Origin: Paraconiothyrium sp. Pb-2020
Taxonomy: Eukaryota; Ascomycota; Dothideomycetes; Pleosporales; Didymosphaeriaceae
Reading direction: 5' to 3'
Length of the DNA: 64,000 bases
Assembly (NCBI GenBank): GCA_022419385.1
Contig: JAJUBI010000005.1
Coordinates: 248,001 to 312,000 of the forward strand
Below the pieces are notes generated by a model. The model searched no databases and had not been told where the DNA came from. It worked only from the letters and a program-made list of their open reading frames with translations. Shown here in pieces: positions 1 through 13,547 of the stretch; positions within the stretch are counted from its first letter, which is position 1, and every line of letters starts with the position of its first letter. The position numbers and the translations under genes are program-made.

Positions 1-1
1 C

Positions 2-187
2 GAGATATTGGGTGACTATAAGACATACGCAAACTCTGGGGACAAGAAAGCCGTGCTTGAAGAGTGTAATGAGCTGGGAAAGAAATTTGCATATAAGAGG
101 GAGCGTAGAAAGGTTCCGGAGTTCGAAGAGCATGGAAATGCGTTGGAGGGATTGATGATATATTGGAAAGAGGATGAAGACGATTGA
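2..187 (+). CDS. 3' end of an unidentified protein-coding gene (partial, cut by window edge)
   Basis: The frame starting at base 2 is open from the window edge to a TGA at 185-187, giving the last 61 residues of a protein. The peptide is charged and hydrophilic, with an ERRKVPEFEEHGNALEG segment and an acidic tail ending WKEDEDD. It has no internal Met near its start, so it is a C-terminal fragment of a gene that begins to the left. I recognise no domain. The alternative is a chance open frame; the balanced composition and the acidic finish at the stop favour a real end. Only the upstream sequence would settle it. Confidence 0.5.
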   Translation, partial: EILGDYKTYANSGDKKAVLEECNELGKKFAYKRERRKVPEFEEHGNALEGLMIYWKEDEDD

Positions 188-750
188 AATGTATGACCAT
201 ATACCCACATCTTAGTCCGGAAAGGGACAGTAACACCGAGGTAGAGCTACTTGAGGTAGCCACCATACTGAAGGGTTGAAAGGGACAATCGTATACCTCA
301 GTCCACATCAGCAAAGCCACCTCGGAAGCTGAAAGTAACCCCCTGTTCGTGCCCAGATACAAATCATAGTATAGTCTATCAAGGCAGATTGAGCGGCTTA
401 GCAAGTGTCCAGCTTTGACCTTCCACTCTTGAGCATGTGGCTCTAAGGTTCCTCACTTGCCAATCTGTTCACTCTTTTTCCCGCATCCCATTTTGATATC
501 ATCTTCTACCACCTGTACAGCATCCACCATTTCGTGCTCCTCTCCGTCTTTGAGTAGCACTCACTTTCCCCTTCACCCTGTTCTCTAATTGCGGGCCTGC
601 CGTGCGACGCTGTCTTCACCAGCCGTTCCTTCCAGTTCTGTCACCGCAACCAGCACAACGATACCCCGCCGTTTCTGTTGGCTTCTTACCTCACCTCGCA
701 ACTTGTACTCTGCTATCACAATCTGACTTTGAAAACCCATCATCGTCGCA
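188..750. other. intergenic, promoter side of the coiled-coil gene
   Basis: No supported gene. The last 250 bases are rich in C and T on the + strand (for example around 470-600), a common look for the leader of a filamentous-fungus gene starting at 751. Short open frames on both strands between 585 and 863 overlap the first exon and look like shadows. Confidence 0.5.
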
Positions 751-2012
751 ATGGCGCCGCAAGTCAGTCGCTCCGAGTTCCCATGGAGCAGTCCGGTTGT
801 CATTGTCAAGTCTGGAGACGTAGCTCTCACCAAAGAAGAACTCGCGGACTTGGTCCTTGGTAGGCGCTCGAGTTACGCCCTTCTACTGGTTCACTGACAT
901 ACGCAGGTTCCCTTGCTACGGACGCCTTGGGCAGTGACGCAACACCACCTTACAAGCCGGGCGTGAAAGTCAGACCGGCACATCCCTCGCGCGATCTCAA
1001 TAAAGAGAATGCAGAGCTCAAGAGAGCGCTTGAGCAGTGCCGGAAGCGCGAAGGTGCTATTCGAGCTGTGTTTGTCAAGAATTACGAGAAAGAGCAAGAG
1101 CTAGCCGCGAAGGAGCGAGAGCTAGACGAGCATCATTCTAGGCTGGCAATATACGAAGCACGACTAGAACTTGAAAAAAAACGCTCCCTCAAGCAGCATT
1201 GGACCGATTTCTGGGCGGACCACACGCCCGCACAAGCCGACCGGAAACTGAAGGCACGCATCGAGTACCTTGAGCGAGAGTTGAGCCGGTGCCAGAAGCA
1301 CGAGGACGCAATTAAGGAGGCGCTCAATGAGAACCAGGAGAAAGAGCAGCACCAGAGGAATGAAGATGAACTGCTGCAGATCAACAAGGAAGCTCTCGAA
1401 GAGCAAAAGCGGATCGTCGACATGCATGTTGCAGAGCAGAAGTATATGCTTGCGACCTACAAAGTTAAACCCGCGCGGTCAGATGATAAAGTGGAGTCCG
1501 AAAGCAATCAAGATTCAACGATCACCCTGGACCAAGTGCAGAGTACCATCCTAGTATGTGGAGATTCCAAGAAGCTGTTCGACAACGAATCTCTCGCACA
1601 TCTCGACGAATACGACTTAGGGCTGTTCAATTCAACAGTCATGAAGTCTCAGGAGATAGAGCTCCTCCGAAGGCACGACTACTACAAAGGCTGGCTTGAT
1701 GCAAAGATTGCCGAAAACGCGGAGCATGCGTTAAACGAAGGACTCCTGCAGGAAGGTGACGCAGAATACCTCTTGAACATTATTGACCCTAGGAATGCAT
1801 ATAATGCAGGTCGCAATGTTGGCGGTCTGTTCTATTGGTCTGCGCTATGTTTGGAGACCGGGCGGGTGGAAAGGGACGTCCGACTTGATGGCAGGCAGTG
1901 GGCTTTGAGTGACCTAAATCGTCCGACAACAATACGGGACGAGTATTTCTGGGAGGGTGTCGAGGCTGGTAAGACTGCCGCCTCCGAGCTTTTCTGGGGG
2001 GGTGGGGGATGA
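751..2012 (+). CDS. coiled-coil protein of unknown function (404 aa, 2 exons)
   Basis: Exons 751-859 and 907-2012. The intron is 47 nt, with donor GTAGGC, a CTGAC branch and acceptor CGCAG. The ATG at 751 gives a 36-residue first exon, which joins in phase 1 to a long open frame that otherwise has no ATG start. The middle (roughly residues 60-180) is dense in E, K, R, Q and L with heptad-like spacing, such as KENAELKRALEQCRKREGA, and predicts a long coiled coil. The last third (about 230-390) is globular-looking, with several Trp and Gly and a YYKGWLDAKIAEN segment. No signal peptide or membrane segment is visible. I do not recognise the family. The coiled coil suggests a scaffold or an interaction partner, which is inference only. 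Confidence 0.75.
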
Positions 2013-5000
2013 AGTATGATGGCGATGAATCAATGCGCGAGTCAACAGTGGCCTTCCGAGGGACTAGAGGTGGATGACATGGCACAATGGGTTCGGCTCA
2101 AAATGTTTTGTACCCACACAGCAAGGCATGGATACAGTATAACAAGGAGTCATCTCCCAGGCGATGCATGATCACGATACAGCAGGGTGTTGCCCTGTCC
2201 CTGTGGTTAATGTTGCGATTCCATCTGGGATACCGCAATTGTCTCACAGGCACTGGAGCTGTAGTTTACATACTCGAACTGAACGTTATACCTCTCAACT
2301 CGTCTACAATCGCACAAAGTAAAGCACTTACGCGTCAATCATACATAGGGTAATGCCGCACCAGGGAAGGCTCCGCGGAAACAAATTTAAAACGTGTCAA
2401 GAACTCATCGACGGAGAGTGAAGGGAAGGCCTGTGTCGGAACATCACCTGATAACGATTAAGAGTTCACAATAACATCACATTCTTTAAAGTTCACGAAA
2501 CGTCCTGTCTTTCTAGGCAATTTTCAGCAGACAACACAAGAACAATGGCCAGTTGCCAGGGAGTCAGCTAATAGACAACCACACCCAGAGTATACAAGTA
2601 TAAACTCTGTCCATGAACCGCGCAGCTGCGAAAGGTAGACATCGTCTATTCAAGGCAATCGTTTTTGCGTCAGAAACTCTACCAGATATTGGTGCTCTCC
2701 TAAGACCAAAGCCTACCTTCTAAACTTCAGTTTGTGGACGATTTCCGAGACGTTAGTATTGTTACATAACTGATGCAACATTTATATCAAGGTAGACAGC
2801 AAGTACGAGCACTATATGTGTAGGAGAGCTAAGCAGTCAATCTCGTGTATACTAACAGTGCGATCCTTTCTACTTTTCTATAAACACTATATTGCGCCAT
2901 TGGCCACCTCTTTGTAGAAACAATAGTAAATCGAGCTCAACACGACGAGAAGTCAGATGTTCAACGTCAACGTACGGAATTATAACAGAGCCGTTGGGCT
3001 GTTTTCTGTACCTTGATCCTGCGTGTTAAGGAAACTATAAACCGTCCTTTTTTTTTTTTTTAATTTTGTGGCACAGCTTTACACCTCAGAAACCATCTCC
3101 ATACACCACAAGCTGCACTAACGAAACACACATTTATACCCCGCTTTCCTGCCAACGCGTTCTGAGTGTGCGAGATTGAAACTCGTCCTTCCCCATTTCA
3201 CCCTCGCACACCTTAAGAGCCAACATCCCTATATCAAAACCCCCGTATCGAACCCATACAGCCTTCCTCAAACCATCAACCACAGTAAAACACTCCAAAG
3301 CAAATCACTACTATACAAAATCTATGCCTCCATGGCATTATTCAAAACGATATACTCCCGTATACATCTGTGTCCTTTTGTGCTCTTGTAGACGGAACCG
3401 GATATACTATACATTCTATAATTATGATCGTCGAGACTTAGTCTTGGGCGTAGGTTACCACATTACGCGGAATTGATATTATGACGTCGGCCGACGTTCG
3501 CACGGCGTATAGACGGCCGCTCGAGTTACAGCTGGAGAGGTAGGACTGATTAAACCTACGACGGCTTCCGGTGGAGTGTATCAAAGCATCATCCCATCAC
3601 GCATTGGATTATACTACATGCAAACCGAGTAACTTCGCCGGCACAACATAGCTGCGTTTACCATACGGACAAATCTCGATTCCATCCGTTGAAGAAGGCA
3701 GAAGCCGTCTAGTAAAAAGACCCCGGATGCTTCACAGCACGCAACCGAGCAGCCCTTCAGAGAAAAGCCATCTGATACGAAGCGAAAGGAAAACATAGGA
3801 GAGGCGCATAGGGTACGATTAATATTGCTAGGTACACTGCCCATCCGCAGATCGCACTCACCTAGTGTCGATACCCTTCAGTTCGCAGCCATCCCCCCGA
3901 CGAACCTCAGCGCGCGATCTCCACGGACCATTTCATCGATCAACAAAGACCACCGAACCGCAAAACTGCCGTCGCCACCCACCGCACGTACGTGAAATGA
4001 GGCAACGCCTTCTCCAGCCCACCCAACCCAGGACCTCCCTGCACGCTCCGCCGCCAACACACATCCCCTTGCCCCAACGGCTGGGCGGGCGCAGACCACA
4101 TCACATCGTACCACGCGTGTGCGTGCCTGATCGACCTGCTGATCTTGGGTAGCAGCTACGTTGCTGCGCTGTTCGCTTGTCTGCTTTGCGTAGGTTGGCC
4201 GAGGGATGGTGAGAGTTTATGAAGTTTAGAGTGCAAGGGGAGTCCCGGATGGGCGTTGTTAAGGAGGGGGAGTGTGGTATGGGCTATGAGGTGGACGGGA
4301 GAGGAACGGAGTGTTCTGGGGAGGAGGATGAGTTGGGTGAAGCGATGTTGGTGAGCTCGAGGCCACGGCCCGAAGACCGCGACAACGCACGAGCAAGGTA
4401 TGGGAGTCGATAGACCGGAGATAAAACCACGCAGAGCTGAACTGCACGTTGGGCGATCAGCTTCACGATGGCACAGGGAGCTTTCACGCAGAACTCCCCC
4501 GTCTCATCATACCTGGCGCCACATCCTACCCACTTCGCAAGCTCAATGCTCATCGAGAGGTGCCTGACGGCAATTGACGTCTCTGACTAACCAGAGCATC
4601 CAGACCATACCCACAGGCCTATGCCTGCCTACGTCATGTCGCACGATGGAAGACGTCGACAAAGCAAGCCCACCTTGCCGGAGCAGCCGAATGTAGGGCT
4701 GGAGCACTGAAGCAAGGCTGGTAGCCTGTACGAGTTCACGGCGCGCCTTTTCTCATGCGCTGTGCTGTGCGGGCGTCTGAAACAGGTAAAGAGGGAGCTA
4801 GAGATGCCGACGGATTTGGTGAAACGTCGGCGCTGTATACGGCTTTCCACAGTACTGTGCATCTTGAAGTGGAAGCTAGTCATGGGATGTGTTCGCGTTT
4901 GTTCTGTCTGGTCGCATAATTGTCAGGTGATTTGATTCTTCGTGAGAGGCATGGTGTTGCTGTTTGGGGTCACTGCTATTTTGGGCAACCAGTGTTGAAC

Positions 5001-7400
5001 GTAGAAAGGAAACGCATAATTTCCACGTTCAGTTCAGTACCGGTGGCGACCTCGTGGCACTTGACTCTCCGATGCTGTAAGTGGCACAAGCTACACAGAG
5101 CACGCGACGGATGAGCTGGTTGCTTGAGTTAGTGTATTTCATGGATGTTGGATAATGGCGTGTCGGGCGGTGATTGTTCAGAACCATCGGCGTCGTTCTG
5201 GAATGTCTCATGAAACGAATGGTGGCTGCAATGCTCTGGGCGCACACGCTGGCCGGCCGGTGTAGGTGGGTATGTGGAATGCCACCGGCGCCGATCTAGT
5301 AGTTCACGGTCTGAGACTCGGTTGTGACCGGCGAGACGGAGCGCATGAACAACAATGTTGCGAGTAGAATGTGAAGGGTCTATTTCTCTCAGAGGAACGA
5401 CACAAGGAACGATGAAACGAACTACACACGTGTAGTTCTCAGAATAGAAGCCCTGTGTTCTGAGAGGTAGCAACTGGTAGCGAGATGAACCAGGGCATGG
5501 GCGAGTAGGCTACAGGCATCCAAAGTCAGTAGGGCTAGGCCTACGCGACACTACTAGCACGCGTTCTCTGCGTCCGTCTAAAGGCGACGGCGGGCGCGAA
5601 TTTAGTCGCACTGATGGCGCAACTGGTTCAATTTGCTCGCCATTGCGCCGTTGTAGTAGAACTGCGGATGCGTGCAGTCCCGTACGAAAATGCGTTCGAT
5701 GCGTCGATGGAGGAGACGCGTACTAGCCGTTCCAAAAATAAGCGTGCGTCCTGGCCCCATTGATGATCGGGCAGCGTAACACATTGATTCTATTGTTGAT
5801 CAATACGCGCCAATGTTCAAGTCTCCTGTGCTTCAAGTCCCAACACAGGCGTCCGAGCAGACGTTAGCCCACCTCAACAGGAAGGCCACGAGTACATCGC
5901 CGGCATATTCTCGCATAAAAAGAAATTACACATCGCGAGCCAATGATGGTTGGAAACAAAACAGGAGAAGTCGGGCGTGCTGTCGGGCGTTCTGTCGGTG
6001 TCTACGGGCCGGTGGTTCAGCTCGGAGCTGTCCCGAAAGGTGTAGTACTTCATGCGATCTATCGGCTTGATGACCTGGTCGCAAGTTGTACATTGGCAAA
6101 TTTGAGATCCTCTCGCACATGGAGACTTTTGCTTGGGTGGACAACACGATCGCTTCAGAAGATCGAGCTGTCAGCGCCAGTCACTGTTTTAAATATTAGA
6201 CGACTTGTAGAGAAATCTTGACTGTTGTCGCGTCTTCAATCTCAAGACTGTTGGTACAACTGCCGGCTTGCTACTTCGGGCCGAGCGAGTCATGCTATTT
6301 CGATGTATCGTTGGTGGCAGCAATCGTCTGATCTTGATTTTCCTTTTGAATCCTGCGAGCTTGCGAAAATCCTGTATGCGAATCCGAGGCCCCAACTTTC
6401 GGGCATTTGCAAGAACAATAGATCATCCCTTACTCAAGCGTGGACCAGAAATGTTACGATGACATCGCGTTCGCGCGGTATGCGAGGTCACGAGCATGAT
6501 CCTCCTATGCGGGCAACCGCGCAGCAGAACCATCGATCTGAATCTGCACACGAACTTCTAAATTTGCCGCCTCCTTTACCGATTGATGATTCTGTTCTTT
6601 GTGCGCGCCACGTCAGCATGACAGGATATTGATTAATCTGGAGCCATGAATGGCAGTGATTCGACTTGCAAGTGTTTAGTAGCTATGCGTCCAGACGCGT
6701 GACGATTCTTGCCTGATGTGGGGTCTGCGATGCTGATTGGCAGACTGCAAAACCTCGATACTGCCTCAACAAGCGCGTTATAGGAGAAATGCGGGACTCA
6801 TGCATAGCATGCTATCTGTCACAGCGCGAATGTTCGCACCTAACGACGCTCGACTCATCACGCGTGCCAGGTTTTGATGGAGCGCGAAAGTCTAGACGCA
6901 GAGCGGAGGACGACACGGCAGAGGACCCGACAGTTTGGTACAGGCGCAAAACATCTCCTGAAATGCCATGTCCTCCAATCATGATGACCTTGGGGGCGGG
7001 GAAGGCAGTAGCATCGGCTTGATGGGTGCGCCGCGAGCCGTGTTCGTATCTGGTATAGAAGCCGTAACGCTCGAATTAGGCTGCTACCCCTGACATCATG
7101 ATGGCCGAGGTTTGAGAATAGGTGTTGCGGAAGCTGCAGACATCAGCCCATGTCAGGACCCTCTACCCAAGTGTCCGCGCGAATCAAAGCCATGAGCGGG
7201 CCACTCCATCAACCAGGAAAGCGCGGGAGTCTGGGATATCCTTGTGTAGTTTCTCTGATATTGACTGGGATGGCACGGCTTGTTACCGCGCCAAAAGCCG
7301 GCAGACAGAAACGCATCTTTGCATCCAATGGGCGTAACCACTCAATGTGCCAAATTGACGCTTATGCAGAGGCGTTGACATGAGAGCTCGGTTAGAACGC
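2013..7400. other. long gene-poor stretch, left part of the medA upstream desert
   Basis: About 5.4 kb without a supportable gene. Open frames are short, occur on both strands and carry no recognisable motif or splice-compatible continuation. A run of 14 T lies at 3048-3061. Base composition is mixed, with AT-rich patches around 2700-3450. No tRNA-like T-arm was found. It may hold regulatory DNA or non-coding RNA for the neighbouring developmental regulator, but the sequence alone does not show this. Confidence 0.5.
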
Positions 7401-10400
7401 ATGCGATTTCAAAGCAAGTCTTGTCGTCGGCCATCTCAACATGGCAAGACTGCTGCAGTCACCATCGGAGACGACTAACGAGCTGATGTTTGCTTCGCGT
7501 GCGGGTCTACGTCAGGCGCCGCTTTGGCACGATGTGGGCGGGTCCCGGGGAGCATGCCCTCGTATGGCCAGGTCGCCTTGTGGGAACTCTCGTGTGAGGA
7601 TGCTGGCGCCTGCGTTCGCTCCCTCGTCGCGGCAGCAACCCTCAAGGGCACGCGGGAAGCATGGTCGAGGGGCCCTGAAGGCGATCCTGAAGCCTGTCAG
7701 CGAGATGGATCGCATACAGCTTGTTCCAACGTCGCCTGTTTGCGAACCGGTGGCCATGAAGGTGCTTTCCGGTGAAAGACGAGCAGAAGCTTGCTTGTCA
7801 ACTGCTAGCGTAGTCCACTGGGTCAGAGCGGATGAAAGCCAGCCGGCCGCCGCCTGTCTATAGAAAACAGTCGCTGACCTCGAACAGGCATGCCGATCGC
7901 TACCCAGACGATTCAGCCGGGGCCCTAGTCCGGTCCCAAGAAGCTGCAAAACTTCGGGCAATACTGAGATGCATGCTCGTTGATTAAACAAAGCGCAATA
8001 GGGGCGAAAAGCCATTTTCAGGTCCAATCAGGAAAATCCATCGGTGACATGGCTGTTTGCAGGGCAGCTGGACGAGGTGACGAGGGGCTATCCGGGTCAG
8101 AGGGCCCGTCAGTAAAGTTTGGCGGGGGCTGGGGGTGAGAGTGACGGGACGAGTCGGGAGCACGGCAGCCACCCAGACAGGGCCTGCGATCGCTGGCCGT
8201 TGCTGGCGTAAACAGCATCCCTGCTTGCCGCGATAGCATCGCACCGTCAGCGTCTTTCCAATATCAAAAGCTTGCGGGGGATTGTCAGGAAGCGGACGAG
8301 CGTCGAGGACAACGGGAGGACGACAGTGGCGATACGGGACGCCCATGTCCCTTGGAGAGGGAAAGCGCGTCTTGCTCGGTTTGAGGCAGGTACACCGACC
8401 GCAGCCGACCTCAGTATTGATGCACGTCGCCGCCAGCCCTGACCGAGCGTGACACGTCCGATGCGCTGCGTTACTCAGAGGTTCCATGTGCCTTACCCAT
8501 CGCGTGCCACATGAGATGCGACTGGGTAGGGGCGAGGGTTTGCGCGACGTTCGGGTTGCCGTTATCGTTGCCACACCCCGAAACTGCCATTTGTGCTCGG
8601 CAGTCGACCAGCCTGGAGGACGGTGCGGCTGCCATGTGCACGCCGTGCAGCCAGGAACAATGGCATTGTCGCGCGCAGAGGGCTGTCCAGGAGGCGTTGG
8701 TTTAGAGTTGCTGGCCGCTCGGTACCTGGCTTGTCTCCCTTGTCGCTCGACAGGCCAACGCGATGGTCCCAGGGGCTCTCCGCACTCGAGCGCCTCGGAG
8801 CATTGCTTAATCATGTACCATGTCTCGATCGCCCGGGGCGGCTAGCCAACGACCTCTCGAGCGCAGAGCGTTTCTGTCGCATGAGATTCTGGAAAGACGT
8901 CAACCGAGCGCATGAACGTCGGCCGAACGCGCGGCCTGTTTCACGCAGCGTGCCCACGATCCAAAGCATCAAATGTGCAGGCGTGCGCTTGAGACGGCTG
9001 CACAGACGATGGGCGAGTGCAATGGCTCGCGGGTAGATGAATGCGCTCCAGCATGATTCGACGCGCGCGGGCGGGCTCGACCTTTGTTCAGACGGCTGCT
9101 CCGAGGGCTGGCGACGAGCTGTTGTTTATCGACGCGTGCAGTCGCGTCGCATAAGGCCAATTTCTCTTATTATAGGTGCCGTTCAGGGATGCATCAAACA
9201 TCGACACCTGCCGAGTCCGCGAAACTAGTCACCCTGGGCGCACGGCCACTGACCTCATCGTCGCATGAAGCTGGAGGCCCGGCCACGACTCGCCCCCTGA
9301 AGGATCCCCTCCAGGCATGGCGACCGCTTTCGGGCACACGCGCCGCCTCACGATCTTGACAGCGCCAGCGATCAGCACGCGAATCTCCAGCCCAAGGTCC
9401 ATTTCCGAGCTCCTTCCTCGTGGCGGGTGGGCTAAACCGCGATGGGATGCATGCGCCCGTTGCAGTTAGCGGCGCAGTTCTCAGTTGAGGGACTGTTCGG
9501 CGCGGTGCTAGAGCGCCACGCAATACAGTGATAGGCAGACCGGTGGGCCGCCGGTGCAACCGTAAAACGGTCGACTAGCGCGCTGCCAGTGCGGAGGACT
9601 CGAGGACGTGAGCGCTGCAAAGATCGAATCTATCTGTGGCGCTCTGCCGGGCTGCGCGAAAGATGACGAGGCTGCGGACGGGACGCACAAGGGGTCGTGG
9701 GTCGTGGGCAAGGCATGATGCGGATGGATGCGAGCGCTGCAGGGGCGCTGGAAGCAGCAGGTGCGTGCCGGGCAGCAGCTGAGAACAGAGAGCATTTGCA
9801 CGGGTATAAGAGAGCTTCGGTAGGTGCATTTACCCGAGCAGGATGGCTTACGGTCGTGTCTGGTGCCTGAAGTCGCAGTTCAGATGCAATGGAGAAGGTG
9901 CAAGGTAACGTGACCGCGGCTGCCTGTTCTGCAGCGGTGAACATTCACTCGACGTGGCCACAACACCGCACCGCACCACACCACGCTCGTCGCATGCCGT
10001 GCCCGCTCGACAATCGCGCCCCGACGCATCTTGATAGAGGCGGTTACAAAACGGTACGGGCTGCACACGCTCAGCAGCGCGGCGATCCCTGACCCCGGCC
10101 CTGCGCAGCCGCGGACTGGGCGCTCGAATTGGGCTCGTCGTCCGCGGGTGCAGGCCAGCAGGGAGGTGGCTGGCTCCGGGAGGCGTTAGCTGTTTGACGT
10201 TTATTTCACGCCTGCTCCACCTCGGCGGGCACCAGCCGCCCATTTGCAGTCGCTCTCGTCGCCTCTAGCCTGCCGACTGCCCACTGCCCCGTGTGCCAGT
10301 GCGCGTGAAATTGCGCAGGCTGCGCTACTGCATCCCGACCGCACCCTCGTCCAAACCGCGTGGGCCTCGCCAGCCGGTTCCTCGACACCACACTGGCAAT

Positions 10401-10407
10401 TATAACA
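7401..10407. other. GC-rich upstream region of medA, no supported gene
   Basis: About 3 kb of GC-rich DNA. Its longest open frame (minus strand, 7984-8814) is Pro/Arg/Cys-rich with no domain, and overlapping frames are open too, as expected by chance at this composition. Being directly 5' of medA, it probably contains the promoter and perhaps a long leader. The bases just before the start codon (10401-10407, TATAACA) give A at position -3. Confidence 0.45.
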
Positions 10408-13400
10408 ATGTCGCAGTCGCATGCGCCGGACGTCAAGCGGAGGTATAAGGAAGAGCCGGCTCCAGGCGCCGCGCAGAGAATGGTGAGTTGCCTCTCGTAC
10501 TGTCATCCAACCCTGTCGCCCTCGCCCTCGCGCCCCTCGACAAGCACCGCTCCCCGCGCATTGCATCTGGCATCCATCGCAGCTCAAACCCAGACTCGAC
10601 GTTGCCCTCCTCGCGCGAGCGTTGCATACTGCAGCCTCTGCAAGCCGCACCCTCGCTCGCCCGCCGTTCGGACATGGTATGCCCTCCACCCTCTCCCGCC
10701 AAGCAGCCCTGCTCTCGCCGCCCCTGCACACGGTCGCACCCACGGCGCCGCGCGCTGCGATGCTGGCCGCCTCTTGTCACCGCCGCGCAGGCGCATCCTT
10801 GCAGCCCATGAGCTCCGCAAGCCCACCGCTGCCCGCCTGCTGTGTTGTCAAGCCGCCCAAACTCGCGCGTCGACGCCGGTGCAGTTGATTTATACCCTCC
10901 CTCCCTTCGCCGACACACCCTGCCCTCGCATCGTCGCAACAAACGCCAGGCGCTGCAGCCCCAAGCCTCCGTCGCCCTACCGAGGCCGCGCTACCTGACC
11001 GCATCTTGCACCCCGCATCCCCGCCCACCACCACCGCCCCTGCCTCTCGTCTGTTTCTTCTTCGCGTCTTCTTTTGTACATATCTGCTGGCCACAGCGCC
11101 GTGCTGACCGCACCCTCGACAGCATCACCCCCACCCGCAGCAAGGCTTGCCACCGCCGACCCACCACCCGCATCCTCAGCACCACCCGAGGCCTGCCGTC
11201 GTCCAGCACCAGCACCAGCACCACCAACAGCATCCCGACTCTCCGCACCAGGCCCAGCCCACCCAGTCACCCGCCACTGCGCACTACCCTTCACCGCATC
11301 CCTCCTCCCAACAGGTCCCGCCGCCGCATCAGTCGCCCTACGTGCAGCAGATCCAAGGACCACCAGGACCGCCGCAGCAAGAAGTCCCTTATTATCCTGC
11401 GCACCCCAGTCCGTATAGCACCAACAGCGCGCCCAGCAACTACTCATCCTCAGGTACGTCTTGAACTGACGTCGGAGATTGGCGATTGGACGCGTCTCTG
11501 GACCCTCTATGACGCGCCGTAGAGGTCTTGGACGCGACTCCGATCCGATATCTCTCTGCTCTTAGCTCGGACCGTATCTGAACAACGTGGCTGACTTGAC
11601 ACCAGAAACACCAGAGCTCATGGCCGCAGCGACCATGAACCGGTCGGGATTCCCGCCGATATCCTACCACACTCCTCAGTCAAACTCACCAGCATCTGTG
11701 CAATCACCACAGCACGACCAGCATGGCCGGCCTATCTACGGACAGCCGCCTAGCCAGATGCCGCAGTCAATGTACTACACGCCCTACGCGTCGACGGGAG
11801 TTCCACAGCAGTCACCGTATCCCCAGCATCCATCAACACAGCAGCAGCAACAGCCAATGCCCACCAACTCCCTGTTGATGTCCCACCAGCAAGGTCAACA
11901 GATGCACCACCCACATCAACCCCACCCCCAGACCCCTGGTATGACCGGAAGCCCCAAGTCACGCATGTCACAAACGCCTCTCCAGCGACCACCTTCAGGA
12001 CTTGGCCCGCCTCAAGCACCGCCCCAAGCTCCTCCGGTAGGCACTCCGGGCATGCACAACGGGCCTCCTTCAGCCGCAAATGTGAACCCCAACGCGGCAC
12101 CTGGACCCATCCCTGCGACTACGCCACTAGTAGTTCGCCAGGATCAGAATGGGGTGCAGTGGATCGCTTTTGAGTACAGTCGCGACAGGGTGAAGATGGA
12201 ATACACCATTCGCTGTGATGTCGAGTCGATCAACGTCGACGAGCTGCCCCAGGATTTCAAGACGGAGAACTGCGTCTATCCCCGCGCATGCTGCAATAAG
12301 GAGCAGTACAAGGGTAACCGATTGCACTACGAGACGGAGTGCAACACGGTTGGCTGGGCATTGGCGCAGCTCAACCCGTGCCTGCGAGGCAAGCGTGGGT
12401 TGATCCAGCGAGCTGTCGACAGCTGGCGCAACAGCAACCAAGACCCGCGTCTCAGGAGTCGACGAGTAAGGAGGATGGCCAAGATGAACAACCGAAAGGC
12501 AGTTCAAGCGCCACATGGCAACCACATGGCAGGGCCAAATGGGCCAGCTGCACCTGGCGTGCCCAACTCAGCCGGCATGGCGGCACCACCGCAACAGCCG
12601 AGCATGAGTATGGGTGGGCCCCAGATGCACCACCATCACGAACACCCGGGAGGACCTCAAGGAGGAAGTAATGACGTTAGCGGTATGTTTCACCAGATGT
12701 GACGCTGCGATCTGCGCACTTGTTTGGTTTTGGACGTTGAATGATACCATCTGTCGTTTCTGCACTGCCTGTACATTACGCTCCTTGCATGTAATTCCCC
12801 TTTTGAGATACCACACCCCATGCACATACACAAAGCACATACACATTGCTGCTGTACATGTCTGTCTACTTTTGGCGGCGCTGGAGGAACACCCATGCAT
12901 TAAACCGTGCGATTCTATTTCTTATGTTCATAGCTAATCATGGCCCAGAAGCGAATACACACCATCATCAAGCACCAAACGGCCAGCAGTCACCCGAAGT
13001 CCGCGAGGCTCACAGTTTTTACCCAACTTACCCACCAAACGAATCCGTCGCCAGCTCCGGTGGCCTTCCTCCGATGCATGACGGTATGGGACATCACTCA
13101 CGATCATCGCATGGTTCTTCGGTCCCTGTTACGAAACAGGAGCAAGACGAAGAAGAGCGCAAAGTTGCCATGTTTGGCGACCTACCGGAGGCTAAGCGCC
13201 GCAAGTTCATCCTGGTCGACGATGCGCAACGGGGAACACGCGTGCGTGTTCGGGTCACCCTGGACAGCGTCAAGATGGAGGAGATGCCTGACTCTTATCG
13301 CAAGATCAACTCAGTATTCCCCCGTAGTTATTTCGCCATGCAAATGACGTCGCCTCCTGCAAGCCCCCGTGGCAGCAAGGTCTTCAACGACGAGCCTGAC

Positions 13401-13547
13401 AACGAGAGCGACCCCGGCTTTCCCTTGGGAGGACGGACTACGGTGCCAGTCCCGACGCTGGATGGCGAGACCACTGTGCCGAAGCCTCGATTGACGCGGG
13501 CGAAGCGGTCGAAGGAGATAACGCTCAACGATCTCGGCTACGCATGA
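10408..13547 (+). CDS. medA: Medusa-type developmental transcriptional regulator (MedA/Acr1/Ren1 family)
   Basis: Exons 10408-10482, 11123-11453, 11606-12682 and 12949-13547 give 693 aa. Introns are 640, 152 and 266 nt. The first two end with CTGAC branches before GACAG and ACCAG. The first half is low-complexity, rich in H, P and Q. Residues about 321-432 are the conserved core (DUF8032), with WIAFEYSRDRVKMEYTIRCD, the PRACCNKEQYKGNRLHYETE block and the RSRRVRRMAKMN basic run. A second conserved block near residues 579-640 contains RGTRVRVRVTLDSVKMEEMP and FPRSYFAMQM. Family knowledge: MedA in Aspergillus, Acr1 in Magnaporthe and Ren1 in Fusarium are nuclear regulators of conidiophore and conidium development, and also of adherence and virulence in some species. 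The third intron has a second in-frame acceptor (TAG at 12933), which would add five residues. The large introns and huge upstream region contrast with all other genes here. Confidence 0.9.

Noticed and set aside
2087..2353. 88-codon + strand frame after the coiled-coil gene
   Set aside because: Starts 75 bases after the stop, in the likely 3' untranslated region, with no motif.
7984..8814. 276-codon minus-strand open frame in the medA upstream region
   Set aside because: GC-rich DNA with several overlapping open frames, Pro/Arg/Cys-rich product, no motif, no splice continuation.
10433..11447. several long frames on both strands across the first medA intron and exon 2
   Set aside because: GC-rich low-complexity DNA gives open frames in all phases; only the frame joined by branch and splice signals encodes MedA.
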